Below, one piece after another: positions 17,062 to 26,473 of a stretch of 64,000 bases of DNA. The notes under the pieces are model-generated. The model saw only the letters and a program-made list of their open reading frames with translations. It had not been told where the DNA came from and did not search any database. Numbering within the stretch: position 1 is the first letter of the stretch; each line of letters starts with the position of its first letter. The DNA is from Obesumbacterium proteus (GTDB taxonomy: Bacteria > Pseudomonadota > Gammaproteobacteria > Enterobacterales > Enterobacteriaceae). Position numbers and translations under genes: made by a program. The stretch covers positions 2,294,001 to 2,358,000 of the forward strand of contig NZ_CP014608.1 of the NCBI RefSeq assembly GCF_001586165.1. Reading direction: 5' to 3'.

Positions 17062-18586
17062 ATGGCTAACTTAATCAACAGCGCAATGAGTGGACTGAGC
17101 GCCGCACAGACCGCGCTGAGCGTCGCGAGTAATAACTTGAGCAATGTATACACCCAAAGCTATAACCGCCAAACCGTCAGCTTTGCACAAAGCGGCGGAA
17201 CCAGCACGCCAACGGGCTTTATCGGCAACGGTGTTACCGTGAGCGGTATTAACCGCGAATATAACTCGTTTATCGTTAACCAACTGCGCCAAGGGCAGAG
17301 TGACTTTGCCTCGACGACCGCGTATTACCAGCAGGTATCGCAAATCGATAACCTCTTGGCAGACAGCAACAACAGCCTGTCGGCGAATATGCAGGATTTC
17401 TTCTCTAACCTGCAAAATTTAGTCAGTAACCCTAGCGATCCGGCTGCGCGTCAGACCGTATTAGCCAAGGCCAATGGCTTGGTGAATCAGTTTAAAACCA
17501 CTGACGAATATCTGAAGAATCTTGAGAGCAACGCGAATCTGACCGTCAGCAACAGCGTTGAGCAGATTAATAACTACACCAAACAGATTGCCAGCCTTAA
17601 CGATCAAATCTCACGTCTAACCGGCGCAAGCGGTGGCAATGCACCAAACGATTTGCTCGACCTGCGCGATCAGATGGCAACCGAACTGAACCAGATTGCG
17701 AATGTAGAAATCACCATGCAAGACGGCTCGATGAGCGTCTCGTTTGCCGGTGGTTTATCACTGGTGCAGGGCAGCTCTTCCTATAAGCTAGAAGCTATTC
17801 CATCGAGCGCCAACCCTCAGCGTCTGACCATTGGCTATAACCGTGGGTCAGGAGCGGCGAGCGAAGTGCCTGAAGGTCGCATCACCGGCGGTAGCCTGAG
17901 CGGTATTTTGCAGTTCCGCAGCGGCGCGCTGGATAACGCGCGTAACCAACTTGGACAGATCGCGCTTTCCATGGCTGATAGCTTTAATAAAGTTCAGCAG
18001 GCCGGTGTCGATCTGAATGGCGATCTCACGACCAACGAGCCGTTCTTCACCATTGGTCAGCCGTCTTCCTACGCTAACAGCAACAATAACCAAGCGGCGG
18101 GCGCATCTATTTCTGCCACCTACACGGACGTGAGCCAAACGAAAGCCACGGACTACCGTTTGGAGTATGACAAAAATGGCCAGTGGCAGGTAACGCGTCT
18201 TTCCGACAACAGCAAAATCACCAATGTTAAGCCTGATGCGAATGGCAACTTGGTGATTGATTCCACCGGCAAAGGGGATAACACCAACGCCCAGAAAATG
18301 CTGGATCTGCAAAAAGCGCAGACCGTGGGGGGGCAAATCTACCTTCAACGAAGCCTATGCGGGTTTAGTCGGCACGGTCGGTAACCAAACCAACAGCGCG
18401 AAAGTAGACAGCACCGCACAGGGCAACGTGGTGAAACAGTTGGCTTTGCAGCAGCAGTCGGTTTCAGGTGTAAACCTCGATGAAGAGTACGGCAATCTGA
18501 TGCGTTTCCAGCAGTATTATCAGGCAAATGCTCAGGTTATTCAGACGGCGACGACGCTATTTAGCGCTCTGCTTAGTATTCGATAA
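17062..18586 (+). pseudogene. flgK: flgK, hook-filament junction gene with +1 frameshift
   Basis: The frame from ATG 17062 reads normal FlgK (MANLINSAMSGLSAAQTALS) up to a run of seven G at 18327-18333. It then shifts and stops at 18384. The +1 frame restores GGKSTFNEAYAGLVGTVG and runs to the true C-terminus at 18586 (NAQVIQTATTLFSALLSIR). Removing one G restores a single frame of about 507 residues. The lost C-terminal helix is needed for assembly and for FlgN binding. The cause may be a real insertion, phase variation at the G tract, or a homopolymer sequencing error. Confidence 0.85.
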
Positions 18587-18601
18587 GAAGGATGTTATTC
18601 C

Positions 18602-19582
18602 ATGCGTCTTAGCACCAGCATGATGTACCAACAGAATATGGGTGGTATCACCGATGCACAGTCTGAATGGCAGCGCGTCGGTCAACAGCTCTCCAGCGGC
18701 AAGCGAGTCATCAACCCTTCAGACGATCCGCTAGCGGCATCGCAGCTGGTTGGTTTGAAGCAGTCTCAGGCTCAAAACGACCAGTATACGATGGCGCGTG
18801 GCTATGCGCGTCAAGGCGTATCGCTGGAAGAGAGCGTTTTGCAGCAGGTGACATCTTCCCTGCAAGATGCGACGCCGGTATTGGTTGACGGCGCGTCTTC
18901 AGGCAGCAAAAGTGATGACGACCGTGCTTCTATCGCTAAACAGTTGGAAGGTATTCGCGATCAGTTACTGAATCTGGCCAACAGCACCGACGGCAATGGC
19001 CGCTACGTGTTTGCCGGTTTCAAAAATGATACCGCGCCTTTCACTAAAGTGACCGATCCGGCGACCGGCAGCGTGACCGTCACCTATAAAGGTGGTGATA
19101 CCGCAGTGACGCAAAAAGTTGATGCCGCACGCGATATGACCATCAGCCACACCGGTTCCGATGTTTTCCAACAGGCATCCAGCAACCCGGTAAAAGAACC
19201 TGATGGCTCAGTGAATAGCGATATCTTTAGCACCTTGCAAAAGGCGATTGATGCGCTGAAAACCCCGATTGCAGGCGCGGATGAAACGGTGAAGAAAGGC
19301 GTGAGCGATGCGCTTGACTCCGCCAACCGCGGTCTGCGTAACACCTTGAATAACGTCTCGCAGGTGCGTGCTGAACTTGGTACTAACCTGAAAGAACTGG
19401 ATTCTCTGGATGCGGTAGGCAGCGAACGTGCCATGACCCACACCAGCCGAATCAGCCAAACGCAGGACGTTGATTGGTATCAGGCAATTTCAGACTACAG
19501 CCTGCGTCAGGTTTCATTGCAGGCATCGTATAAAGCGTTTACGGATATGCAGGGTATGTCCCTGTTCCAGATGATTCGCTAA
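18602..19582 (+). CDS. flgL: Hook-filament junction protein FlgL
   Basis: The 326-residue protein has the flagellin-type N-terminus (MRLSTSMMYQQNMGGI, GKRVINPSDDPLAAS) and C-terminus (SLQASYKAFTDMQGMSLFQM). It forms the second junction ring next to FlgK. It is co-transcribed with flgK from the sigma-28 promoter and ends at a shared terminator. Confidence 0.95.
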   Translation: MRLSTSMMYQQNMGGITDAQSEWQRVGQQLSSGKRVINPSDDPLAASQLVGLKQSQAQNDQYTMARGYARQGVSLEESVLQQVTSSLQDATPVLVDGASSGSKSDDDRASIAKQLEGIRDQLLNLANSTDGNGRYVFAGFKNDTAPFTKVTDPATGSVTVTYKGGDTAVTQKVDAARDMTISHTGSDVFQQASSNPVKEPDGSVNSDIFSTLQKAIDALKTPIAGADETVKKGVSDALDSANRGLRNTLNNVSQVRAELGTNLKELDSLDAVGSERAMTHTSRISQTQDVDWYQAISDYSLRQVSLQASYKAFTDMQGMSLFQMIR

Positions 19583-19605
19583 TCTCCGACATCCGCGATA
19601 TAAAC

Positions 19606-19640
19606 AAAAAGCCCCCGCTAGCAATAACGGGGGCTTTTTT
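19606..19640. terminator. Bidirectional terminator between flgL and fliR
   Basis: GCCCCCG / CGGGGGC stem around CTAGCAATAA, flanked by AAAAA on one side and TTTTTT on the other. It serves both converging operons. Confidence 0.92.
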
Positions 19641-19668
19641 ATGCAAGAGAATTACGCGAGCGGCGATA

Positions 19669-20454
19669 TCACAATCCCTGCATACCGCCGATCACTTGGG
19701 TTAAGCGCTCGAAAATTTCGCTAAAGAGATGTTCACTGAAAGGCACTAACATCGGCATCATCAGGCTAAGTGAAAGCATACCGATGGTGAGCGTGAGGGG
19801 AAAGCCCACCACAAAAATAGAGAGCTGTGGTGTCATGCGGTTAAGCAGCCCCAGCGCGGTATTGAGCGACAGCAGCAAGGTGATGAGAGGAAGCGCCAAC
19901 ATTAAGCCATTAATGAAAATCAGGCTACCGGCCTGAGCAAGCATCAAAAAACCGTTGCCGTTAAGCGGTTGTTCACTGATGGGCAGGGTTTGAAAACTGT
20001 CTGCCAGAATAGAAATTAGCCACAGATGACCATTAAAACTAAGAAATAACAACATGGTCAGCAGGTTAAGCAAACGTGCCAAAATCGGCATGTTGGGGCC
20101 GCCGGAAGGGTCAAAAAAGGTGGCGAATGAAAGCCCCATTTGCAGACCAATCACTTCGCCCGCGAGACGCACGGCGGCAAAAGCAAACTGCATGGTTAAT
20201 CCGAGCGCGGCGCCAATTAAGATTTGCTGGATGACCAGCCATAGGCCGCTAATGCTCACCACCGGCGTTGGATTGCTGCCTAAATTAGGCACTAGCAAAA
20301 AAGTAATCGCCATCGCCAAGCCAACCTTGGTCTTTTTACTGATGGCTTTTTCACTCAGCAGCGGTGCGGTGCTGATTAATGCCAGCATACGCACAAACGG
20401 CCAGAAATATTGCCCCAGCCACAAGGCCAGTTGGGAGGTATCAAATGAAATCAT
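19669..20454 (-). CDS. fliR: Flagellar export gate protein FliR
   Basis: FliR is a membrane subunit of the export channel with FliP and FliQ. The start giving MISFDTSQLALWLGQYFWPF yields 261 residues, the E. coli length. Several hydrophobic segments are visible. It lies 8 nt after fliQ. Confidence 0.94.
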   Translation of the reverse strand: MISFDTSQLALWLGQYFWPFVRMLALISTAPLLSEKAISKKTKVGLAMAITFLLVPNLGSNPTPVVSISGLWLVIQQILIGAALGLTMQFAFAAVRLAGEVIGLQMGLSFATFFDPSGGPNMPILARLLNLLTMLLFLSFNGHLWLISILADSFQTLPISEQPLNGNGFLMLAQAGSLIFINGLMLALPLITLLLSLNTALGLLNRMTPQLSIFVVGFPLTLTIGMLSLSLMMPMLVPFSEHLFSEIFERLTQVIGGMQGL

Positions 20455-20462
20455 CGCGCGCC

Positions 20463-20732
20463 TTAGCCGATGATGGAGGGAATACTGGTGAAAAGGGTGC
20501 GCATGTAGTCCAGCAATAGGCTGAGCATCCACGGTCCCGCAATGACCATGGTCGCGAACACGGCCAGAATTTTAGGGATAAACGACAGCGTCATTTCGTT
20601 AATCTGGGTGGCGGCCTGTAGCAAACTGATCACCAAACCACTGATTAGCGCGGCCAACAGCAACGGCGTTGCCAAGGCCAATCCCACTTTCATCGCCTGA
20701 TAACCGAGCGCCATTACGGATTCTGGAGTCAT
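20463..20732 (-). CDS. fliQ: Flagellar export gate protein FliQ
   Basis: An 89-residue protein with two membrane helices (ALATPLLLAALISGLVI and a second near residues 50-70). It starts MTPESVMALGYQAMKV, as in the family, and lies between fliP and fliR. Confidence 0.94.
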   Translation of the reverse strand: MTPESVMALGYQAMKVGLALATPLLLAALISGLVISLLQAATQINEMTLSFIPKILAVFATMVIAGPWMLSLLLDYMRTLFTSIPSIIG

Positions 20733-20757
20733 ATTTTTTACTCAGTGAGTGAGGCGG

Positions 20758-21504
20758 TTAACTGTAAAAACTCTGCGCCAGCGATCCCAATAGCAGCTGC
20801 CAGCCATCGACTAAGACAAACAGCATTAACTTGAACGGCAGTGAAATGGTTGCTGGTGGAACCATCATCATCCCGAGCGCCATCAACACGCTGGCAACCA
20901 CCAAGTCGATAATCAAAAAAGGGATAAAAATGGTGAAGCCAATTTGGAAAGCCGTTTTTAACTCGCTGGTCACGTAAGCGGGCAGCAGGATACGGATCGG
21001 CACCTCTTCTGGCCCCGACATCTGCGGCAGATTGGCTAATTTGGCGTACAGCGCCAGATCGGTTTCACGGGTTTGGCGCAGCATGAATTCGCGCAGCGGC
21101 TGGGCACCGCGATCCATGGCGACGTCCATGGTGATTTTGTCTTGGCTAAAAGGCTGATAGGCGTCTTGATAAATTTTATCAAACACCGGTGACATCACGA
21201 AAAAGGTGAGAAACAGCGCCAGACCGAGCATCACCTGATTGGGTGGCGCAGACGGTGTGCCTAATGCGCTGCGTAATAATCCCAACACGATGATGATGCG
21301 GGTAAAGCTGGTCATCATCAGCAATGCGGCGGGCAAAAACGTTAACGAGGTGAGGAAAACCAGCGTTTGAACCGGCAACGACCAGTTTTGTCCACCGTTT
21401 GCCAGCGGCTGCGAAACAATGCCGGGCAGCTGTGCCAGCGCCAATGGGCTAGCAAGAAGTAATGTTATGGCACCAAGGCCAAGGATTAAACGCTGAGTGC
21501 GCAT
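20758..21504 (-). CDS. fliP: Flagellar export gate protein FliP
   Basis: The 248-residue membrane protein has a cleavable signal (ends ASPLALA) and family motifs LPAALLMMTSFTRIIIVLG and FIPFLIIDLVVASVLMALG. FliP forms the core of the export channel. Its start overlaps the fliO stop. Confidence 0.95.
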   Translation of the reverse strand: MRTQRLILGLGAITLLLASPLALAQLPGIVSQPLANGGQNWSLPVQTLVFLTSLTFLPAALLMMTSFTRIIIVLGLLRSALGTPSAPPNQVMLGLALFLTFFVMSPVFDKIYQDAYQPFSQDKITMDVAMDRGAQPLREFMLRQTRETDLALYAKLANLPQMSGPEEVPIRILLPAYVTSELKTAFQIGFTIFIPFLIIDLVVASVLMALGMMMVPPATISLPFKLMLFVLVDGWQLLLGSLAQSFYS

Positions 21505-21905
21505 TAAGACTTATCTCCGCGCTTACCAAATTGTTGCTGTATCACCTGCTTGAAGATCTGGCTGAAGTCCTGTTTTTTCTCAACAGGTTCGTCTTCAGCA
21601 AGGGGCGCAGTGAAAGTGTGCAGATGCGTGACGCTCTGGCTGGTTACGCCGAGCACCAAGCATTGATTGTCCACTTCAACCACCACCACGCGCTCACGTG
21701 CGCCGAGCGAACAGCTGGCTCGCACGTTAAGCATGCTATTGCGGCTGCTTTTAGGCGCAAAACCTAAGCGTTTAACCAGCCAGCCGATAACCAAAATCAG
21801 CAGCAGTATGGCGCCCAGCGTGCTGCCAACCTGTGTCAGTACGCTGCCCGTTGGCACCGTGGGTGCCGCGGGCGCGCTGGTGGATGTTGAAGTGGCGGGG
21901 ATCAT
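21504..21905 (-). CDS. fliO: Flagellar biosynthesis protein FliO
   Basis: A 133-residue protein with a single membrane helix (about residues 25-45, ILLLILVIGWLVKRLG) and a cytoplasmic domain (LNVRASCSLGARERVVVVEV). FliO assists FliP ring assembly. It shares single-base overlaps with fliN and fliP. Confidence 0.9.
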   Translation of the reverse strand: MIPATSTSTSAPAAPTVPTGSVLTQVGSTLGAILLLILVIGWLVKRLGFAPKSSRNSMLNVRASCSLGARERVVVVEVDNQCLVLGVTSQSVTHLHTFTAPLAEDEPVEKKQDFSQIFKQVIQQQFGKRGDKS

Positions 21906-22330
21906 TAGCGGCTCAGACGACGCATGCGTTCAGATGGCGTAATGATGTCGGTGATACGGACGCCAAACTTATCGGCAACCACTACCACTTCACCTTGGGC
22001 AATCAGATAACCATTAATCAGAATATCCAATGGCTCACCGGCCAGACCGTCAAGCGCGACCACCGAACCCTGCGACAAACGCAGCAGCTCTTTGATCGTC
22101 ATCTTGGTGCGACCTAATTCCACCGTCAGCTTGACCGGAATATCTAAAATCAAATCAATATCGTGCAGATTGCCGGCTAACGGCGATGGATTATCAAGAT
22201 TTTGGAAAATCTCATCCGCAGCATTTCCGGCCGAGGTATTTTCGGTGGTTTGCTGTTCGTTCATCGCTTCCGCCCACAGGTCGGCGGCGTCGTCATGACC
22301 TTCGGCAGACGGCTTGTTGACGTCACTCAT
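21905..22330 (-). CDS. fliN: Flagellar motor switch protein FliN
   Basis: The 141-residue C-ring subunit has the SpoA domain (LILDIPVKLTVELGRTKMTI, GLAGEPLDILINGYLIAQGE). It overlaps fliM by 8 nt (ATGAGTGA). Confidence 0.95.
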   Translation of the reverse strand: MSDVNKPSAEGHDDAADLWAEAMNEQQTTENTSAGNAADEIFQNLDNPSPLAGNLHDIDLILDIPVKLTVELGRTKMTIKELLRLSQGSVVALDGLAGEPLDILINGYLIAQGEVVVVADKFGVRITDIITPSERMRRLSR

Positions 22331-23336
22331 TGGGCTGATCCTCGCTCAGAGCATTTAAAATAGGGTTGATTAATCGTTCTACGCGCAGTGCATATTGGCC
22401 GTTTTGGCTGCCGTATTGGCAGGTTAAAACGGGAACGCCATCCACATTGGCGATAAGTTTTTCAGGTTTTTCAATGGGCAATACATCGCCTGGTTGAAGC
22501 TTAAGGACTTCGGACAGGCGTAAAGGAATATCAACAAAGTTGGCCACCAGCTCCAGCTCAGAGTGTTGAACCTGTTTGCTGAGCGTATCGCGCCAGTGCT
22601 GATCTTCCTGCTTGGAGTTTTCTAACGGTGGGTTAACCAGCAGCTCGCGCAGCGGCTCAATCATCGAGAAAGGAATACAGATATTAAACTCGCCGCTCAA
22701 CGCACCTACTTCAATCGTGAAAGGCGTTGTGACCACGATATCGTTCGGTGAGGTGGTGATGTTGGTGAATTTCACCTGAATCTCGGAGCGAACGTATTCC
22801 ACTTCCAGTTTGTAAATGGCGCTCCACGCATCGCGATAGGCATCCAGCGCCAACCGCAGCATACGTTTAATCACGCGCTGTTCGGTATGGGTGAACTCAC
22901 GTCCATCGACTTTGGTTGGGAAACGACCGTCGCCACCAAACAGGTTATCCACCGCCATAAACACTAAGCTTGGCGCAAACACCATGAGCGCGGTGCCGCG
23001 TAATGGATTGAGGTGAATAAGGTTGAGGTTGGTTGGCACCGGAAGGTTACGGGCGAACTCATGATAGGGCTGAATTTTAACCGCGCCGACCGTGATATCT
23101 GGGCTACGGCGCAGCAGGTTAAACAGCCCCATACGAAACTGACGGGCAAAGCGCTCGTTGATGATTTCTAGGGCTTGCAGACGTTCACGAACTACCCGAC
23201 GCTGGGTGGTCGGGTCGTAGGGGCGAACGTCGCTTTCGCTTCCCGCTAGCGGAATTTCGTTGTCAGGCTTTCCGTTGTCGCTATCGCCGTTCAGCAACGC
23301 GTCAATTTCGGCCTGTGACAGAATGCTATCAGACAT
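22323..23336 (-). CDS. fliM: Flagellar motor switch protein FliM
   Basis: The 337-residue C-ring protein has the N-terminal CheY-binding segment (SQAEIDALLNGD), a central CheC-like domain and a C-terminal SpoA domain. Length matches E. coli (334). Confidence 0.96.
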   Translation of the reverse strand: MSDSILSQAEIDALLNGDSDNGKPDNEIPLAGSESDVRPYDPTTQRRVVRERLQALEIINERFARQFRMGLFNLLRRSPDITVGAVKIQPYHEFARNLPVPTNLNLIHLNPLRGTALMVFAPSLVFMAVDNLFGGDGRFPTKVDGREFTHTEQRVIKRMLRLALDAYRDAWSAIYKLEVEYVRSEIQVKFTNITTSPNDIVVTTPFTIEVGALSGEFNICIPFSMIEPLRELLVNPPLENSKQEDQHWRDTLSKQVQHSELELVANFVDIPLRLSEVLKLQPGDVLPIEKPEKLIANVDGVPVLTCQYGSQNGQYALRVERLINPILNALSEDQPNE

Positions 23337-23341
23337 AGTGA

Positions 23342-23821
23342 TTACCGCAGGATAAAGGCTGTAAACAACACGTCGCTAACGATCTGCTTTGGCTGACCGG
23401 GAGCAATAGGTGGCATGAGCACGGCTTTAATATCAGTCATTAACTGAGTTTTACCGTGTTCACTGGCCAGCGTGGCGGCGTGTTGGCGCGAAAGCAGCAT
23501 CAATAAACGGCTGCGCATTTCAGGCAGATAATCGTTCATACGTTTACGCGTGGCTTCATCAGGCAAACGTAGCGTTAAACCGATATAAAGCACACGATCG
23601 GCATCTTCACCGTCGCTGATCAGGTTAACGGTGAAGGTATCGAGAGGCATAAATACCGGCATTGGCGGCGGAACCGGTTTGCTTTCGGCTAGCTTTTCTT
23701 GGTGCTGATAATATTTCCAGCCATAAAAACCGCCACCAGCACCCGCAGCAATAAGAATTAACAGTATCCATACCCACTTGGCACGCCGCTTAGTGTTCTT
23801 GGGGAGTGTGGTTTCAGACAT
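23342..23821 (-). CDS. fliL: Flagellar basal body-associated protein FliL
   Basis: FliL is a single-pass inner-membrane protein near the stator. The start giving MSETTLPKNTKRRAK yields 159 residues; the membrane helix is at about 18-38 (WILLILIAAGAGGGFYGW). It heads the fliLMNOPQR operon. About 780 bp separate it from fliK, mostly hairpin element B. Confidence 0.92.
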   Translation of the reverse strand: MSETTLPKNTKRRAKWVWILLILIAAGAGGGFYGWKYYQHQEKLAESKPVPPPMPVFMPLDTFTVNLISDGEDADRVLYIGLTLRLPDEATRKRMNDYLPEMRSRLLMLLSRQHAATLASEHGKTQLMTDIKAVLMPPIAPGQPKQIVSDVLFTAFILR

Positions 23822-24059
23822 AAGGGGATGATTCCTGTTACGGTGCGAAGAAGCGCACATGAATTTTACTTGTGCTGTCTATTATCCTTGGCTCTCGGGT
23901 GTTCAATGGGGGGAATAGAGGGTGAAAATGGGGTTAATTGCGGTGGATACCATGCGGATGGTTAATGTTTGGGCTGTTTGGTTGCTACTGATGAGGTATC
24001 TTAGTCATGGTGCATATTACGTACGCCTAATATATCCAGCCAGACATCAATATTGTGCA

Positions 24060-24530
24060 GGCGTCCGTGTCGGAGGGCTCAAGCGCCGCCCTCCGACGCC
24101 TCGGCTTGGCACCGTTCTTCAGCCTGCTTCGCAGGTGCCCGAATATCGTCATTCCGGCTTTAACGGAACGAACGGCAATCGCCATCCTGGCTCCTCCGTT
24201 CTTTCGCCGACATCCCTGTCGGCGAATCCTAGCCTTCATTCCTCTCTTCGGCTGAAGAACAACGTGCCGGAAAAGGTCAAACCCAAAAACCAAAAGGCAA
24301 AAGGCAAAAACCTTATCTGTTTTTAGTTTAAGTCTTGGGAGAAAGAGCAACGCTAACAGGATGTTAGCGTTAGGGGAGGAGGCGCCAAGGATGGCGCATG
24401 CCGACCCGGCGCGGAGATGGCGTCTCGGATAAAAGCGCGCGAGTTGAGAGCCCCCGCGCAACGGGGCTCTCATCGGACGCCTTCGACTTGGCTACATATG
24501 AGAGCGGTTATTGATAGGCGGTCGAAACCT
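24060..24530. repeat. Large inverted hairpin-array element B (fliL-fliK gap)
   Basis: Same design as element A. Right arm, plus strand: AACGCTAACA-GGA-TGTTAGCGTT (24349-24371), GCGCCA-AGGA-TGGCGC (24382-24397), then a 10-bp stem TGAGAGCCCC/GGGGCTCTCA (24445-24472). Left arm, minus strand: a 10-bp stem with loop GGGA (24203-24226), GCCA-GGA-TGGC (24181-24191), then a 10-bp stem GTCGGAGGGC/GCCCTCCGAC (24069-24097). The outer end GAAACCTTACACC resembles GAAACTTTACACC in element A. No gene is supported in 23822-24602; a 148-codon minus-strand frame is a repeat artefact. Confidence 0.75.
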
Positions 24531-24602
24531 TACACCTTATGGCACAGATAACAGGCAGCCGAAACCTTACCCACAACCCTATTCAATCTAATGAAATGAA
24601 AT

Positions 24603-25970
24603 TTAAACACTGATATCCACTCCCCCAACTCTCACCGTCTTCGCCGATGCACTGGCTGCAACGATCCTATCGTCGATATTCCCATCCAAACTAAATCCAC
24701 CAGAAGTAGCTTGTCGGTCGGAGGCGTTTTGCTGGCTGCCGTTCCACTGCGGTTGGGCTTCGCTGCCCACGCTGCTTTGTCCTAGCTGAATACCGCTATC
24801 CGCCAGCGCGGTGCGCAGTTGAGGGAGGGCAGCCTCCAGCGCTGCGCGTACCTGACTGTGACCCGATGCCATATGCAGCTGCGCTTGGTTGTCATCGATG
24901 CGCAAGCTGATTTGTAATGTACCCAGATCCTGTGGATGCAGGCGCAGTTCAGCGCTGTGTTGGCCGCTGCGGTTAAACATGAGGATCTGCTGACCTAACG
25001 CCTGCTGCCATTCACTGCTGCCTAGCTGAGCATTAAGTACCGGTGTTGGCATCGGTGCGGCGGGAACCGCGATTGTTTGCTGGGCCACCACTGGGCTACT
25101 TACGGCAATATTGTGCATCGCTTGGCTCAGCGTGTGCGCTGGCTGTTGAGAAAGGTTGAGATCGCCGCGTGGTAGACGAACATCCTCCATTTGAGGGGCC
25201 AGTTTCAGCGGGATTTCCCCGCTTTTTAGCGAGTTAATGCTGGTTTCAACGCTCGATTTGAGCGCTGATGGATCACTCTTTTTGCTCGGTACAGCCGCTA
25301 ATGAGAGATCCCATTCCTGACCGTCTGTATCGGCATCCGGCTTATCGGACTTCAATAACGAGCCAAGATCTAGCTTGGCATCTTTTTTATCTTCACCCGT
25401 AAGCAAATTCATCAGGGGAGATGTGTGATCGGATGTGGCTGCATTCAACGCATCGTTGATTTCAGCGCTGTTGGCGGTGTCAGACACGGCAATTTTGGGC
25501 AGAGCATCGGGAAGCATCGCAAACAAGGCGCTGATGGCGGCTTGTCCCGCTTGTTCAGTGCCTTTGTCTGTTACCGTGTCAGTTAATCCTGATAGATGAT
25601 CGCCTTTGCCCGCAGGTTTCTTATCTGCGAGCGCGTTGCTCAGTGATGCCAGTAATTTCTGCTGCTGTTTAGGATCCAATGTTGCCAACTGGCCTAACAG
25701 CTTCTGTGCATCTTCACCCTTAGCGGACTGATTTTCTAGCGTTTTGGCCAGTGCAGCTTGTAGCGATTTCAGGTCTGTTGTTTCTGCTAAACCTGAAGCC
25801 GATTTATTGGTTGCTGTGCGGGGCGTGCGACTTTCTTTGGCCGGTGAATGTGCTTGCGACAGCACGTCGGAGAAAGGCGCAGCCGCTTTTCCCTGTGATT
25901 TAGCCGACGGGGCACTCGCATTGGTTGCAGTAGGGTTTGTTATCGCTGCAGCGAGCAGTGGGGACGTCAT
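24603..25970 (-). CDS. fliK: Flagellar hook-length control protein FliK
   Basis: The 455-residue secreted ruler has a long low-complexity N-terminal region and the conserved C-terminal switch domain (QQILMFNRSGQHSAELRLHP, LGTLQISLRIDDNQAQL). It signals FlhB to change substrate specificity. It overlaps fliJ by 4 nt. Length is larger than E. coli (375), mainly in the variable middle. Confidence 0.93.
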   Translation of the reverse strand: MTSPLLAAAITNPTATNASAPSAKSQGKAAAPFSDVLSQAHSPAKESRTPRTATNKSASGLAETTDLKSLQAALAKTLENQSAKGEDAQKLLGQLATLDPKQQQKLLASLSNALADKKPAGKGDHLSGLTDTVTDKGTEQAGQAAISALFAMLPDALPKIAVSDTANSAEINDALNAATSDHTSPLMNLLTGEDKKDAKLDLGSLLKSDKPDADTDGQEWDLSLAAVPSKKSDPSALKSSVETSINSLKSGEIPLKLAPQMEDVRLPRGDLNLSQQPAHTLSQAMHNIAVSSPVVAQQTIAVPAAPMPTPVLNAQLGSSEWQQALGQQILMFNRSGQHSAELRLHPQDLGTLQISLRIDDNQAQLHMASGHSQVRAALEAALPQLRTALADSGIQLGQSSVGSEAQPQWNGSQQNASDRQATSGGFSLDGNIDDRIVAASASAKTVRVGGVDISV

Positions 25971-26407
25971 GATTTTTCTCTCCTCATGGCGGCACGCTGG
26001 GCGTACTCATCCATCCGTTTTTGATCTTGTTTATTGAGCTGCATTTTTAACTGATGCTCTTGGCGTTCGTGGAGCGTACAAAATGCATTTAGGCGTTGCT
26101 GTTTTTCCTGCCAGCAGCGCGTGGCGGTTGCGAGTCTGACATTGCATTGGTTTAACTGTAGGCGATGCTGGTCAATCGCCTGATCCAAAGTGCGAATAAA
26201 CTGCTGATAATTTCGCCAGCTGGACGCATCCATACCGCCGCTCATCCCCTGATTGAGACGCTGGCGGTATTCATCTTGATAATTGAGCAGCATAGTCAGC
26301 TGCTGTTCTGCATGTAAAAACGCTTGCTGCGATTTGCCTAGTGCGGTGGTGGCATCATCAACATCTTGCTGTGCCAGGTCACGTAGCGTGCCCATAGGTG
26401 AAGACAT
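25967..26407 (-). CDS. fliJ: Flagellar export protein FliJ
   Basis: The 146-residue coiled-coil protein is the stalk of the FliHIJ ATPase and an escort for chaperones. It is predicted nearly all helical (QQFLHAEQQLTMLLNYQDEY). It lies between fliI and fliK. Confidence 0.92.
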   Translation of the reverse strand: MSSPMGTLRDLAQQDVDDATTALGKSQQAFLHAEQQLTMLLNYQDEYRQRLNQGMSGGMDASSWRNYQQFIRTLDQAIDQHRLQLNQCNVRLATATRCWQEKQQRLNAFCTLHERQEHQLKMQLNKQDQKRMDEYAQRAAMRREKS

Positions 26408-26473
26408 TTTTACCTCCTATCTCTGCGGGTGTACTGAAGTTGTACAACGTGCAGAGATGCCTATTTAGTGCCC

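Noticed and set aside
24027..24473. 148-codon minus-strand open frame in the fliL-fliK gap
   Set aside because: It lies wholly across hairpin element B, has repeat-like basic composition and no ribosome site; the DNA is explained by inverted repeats.
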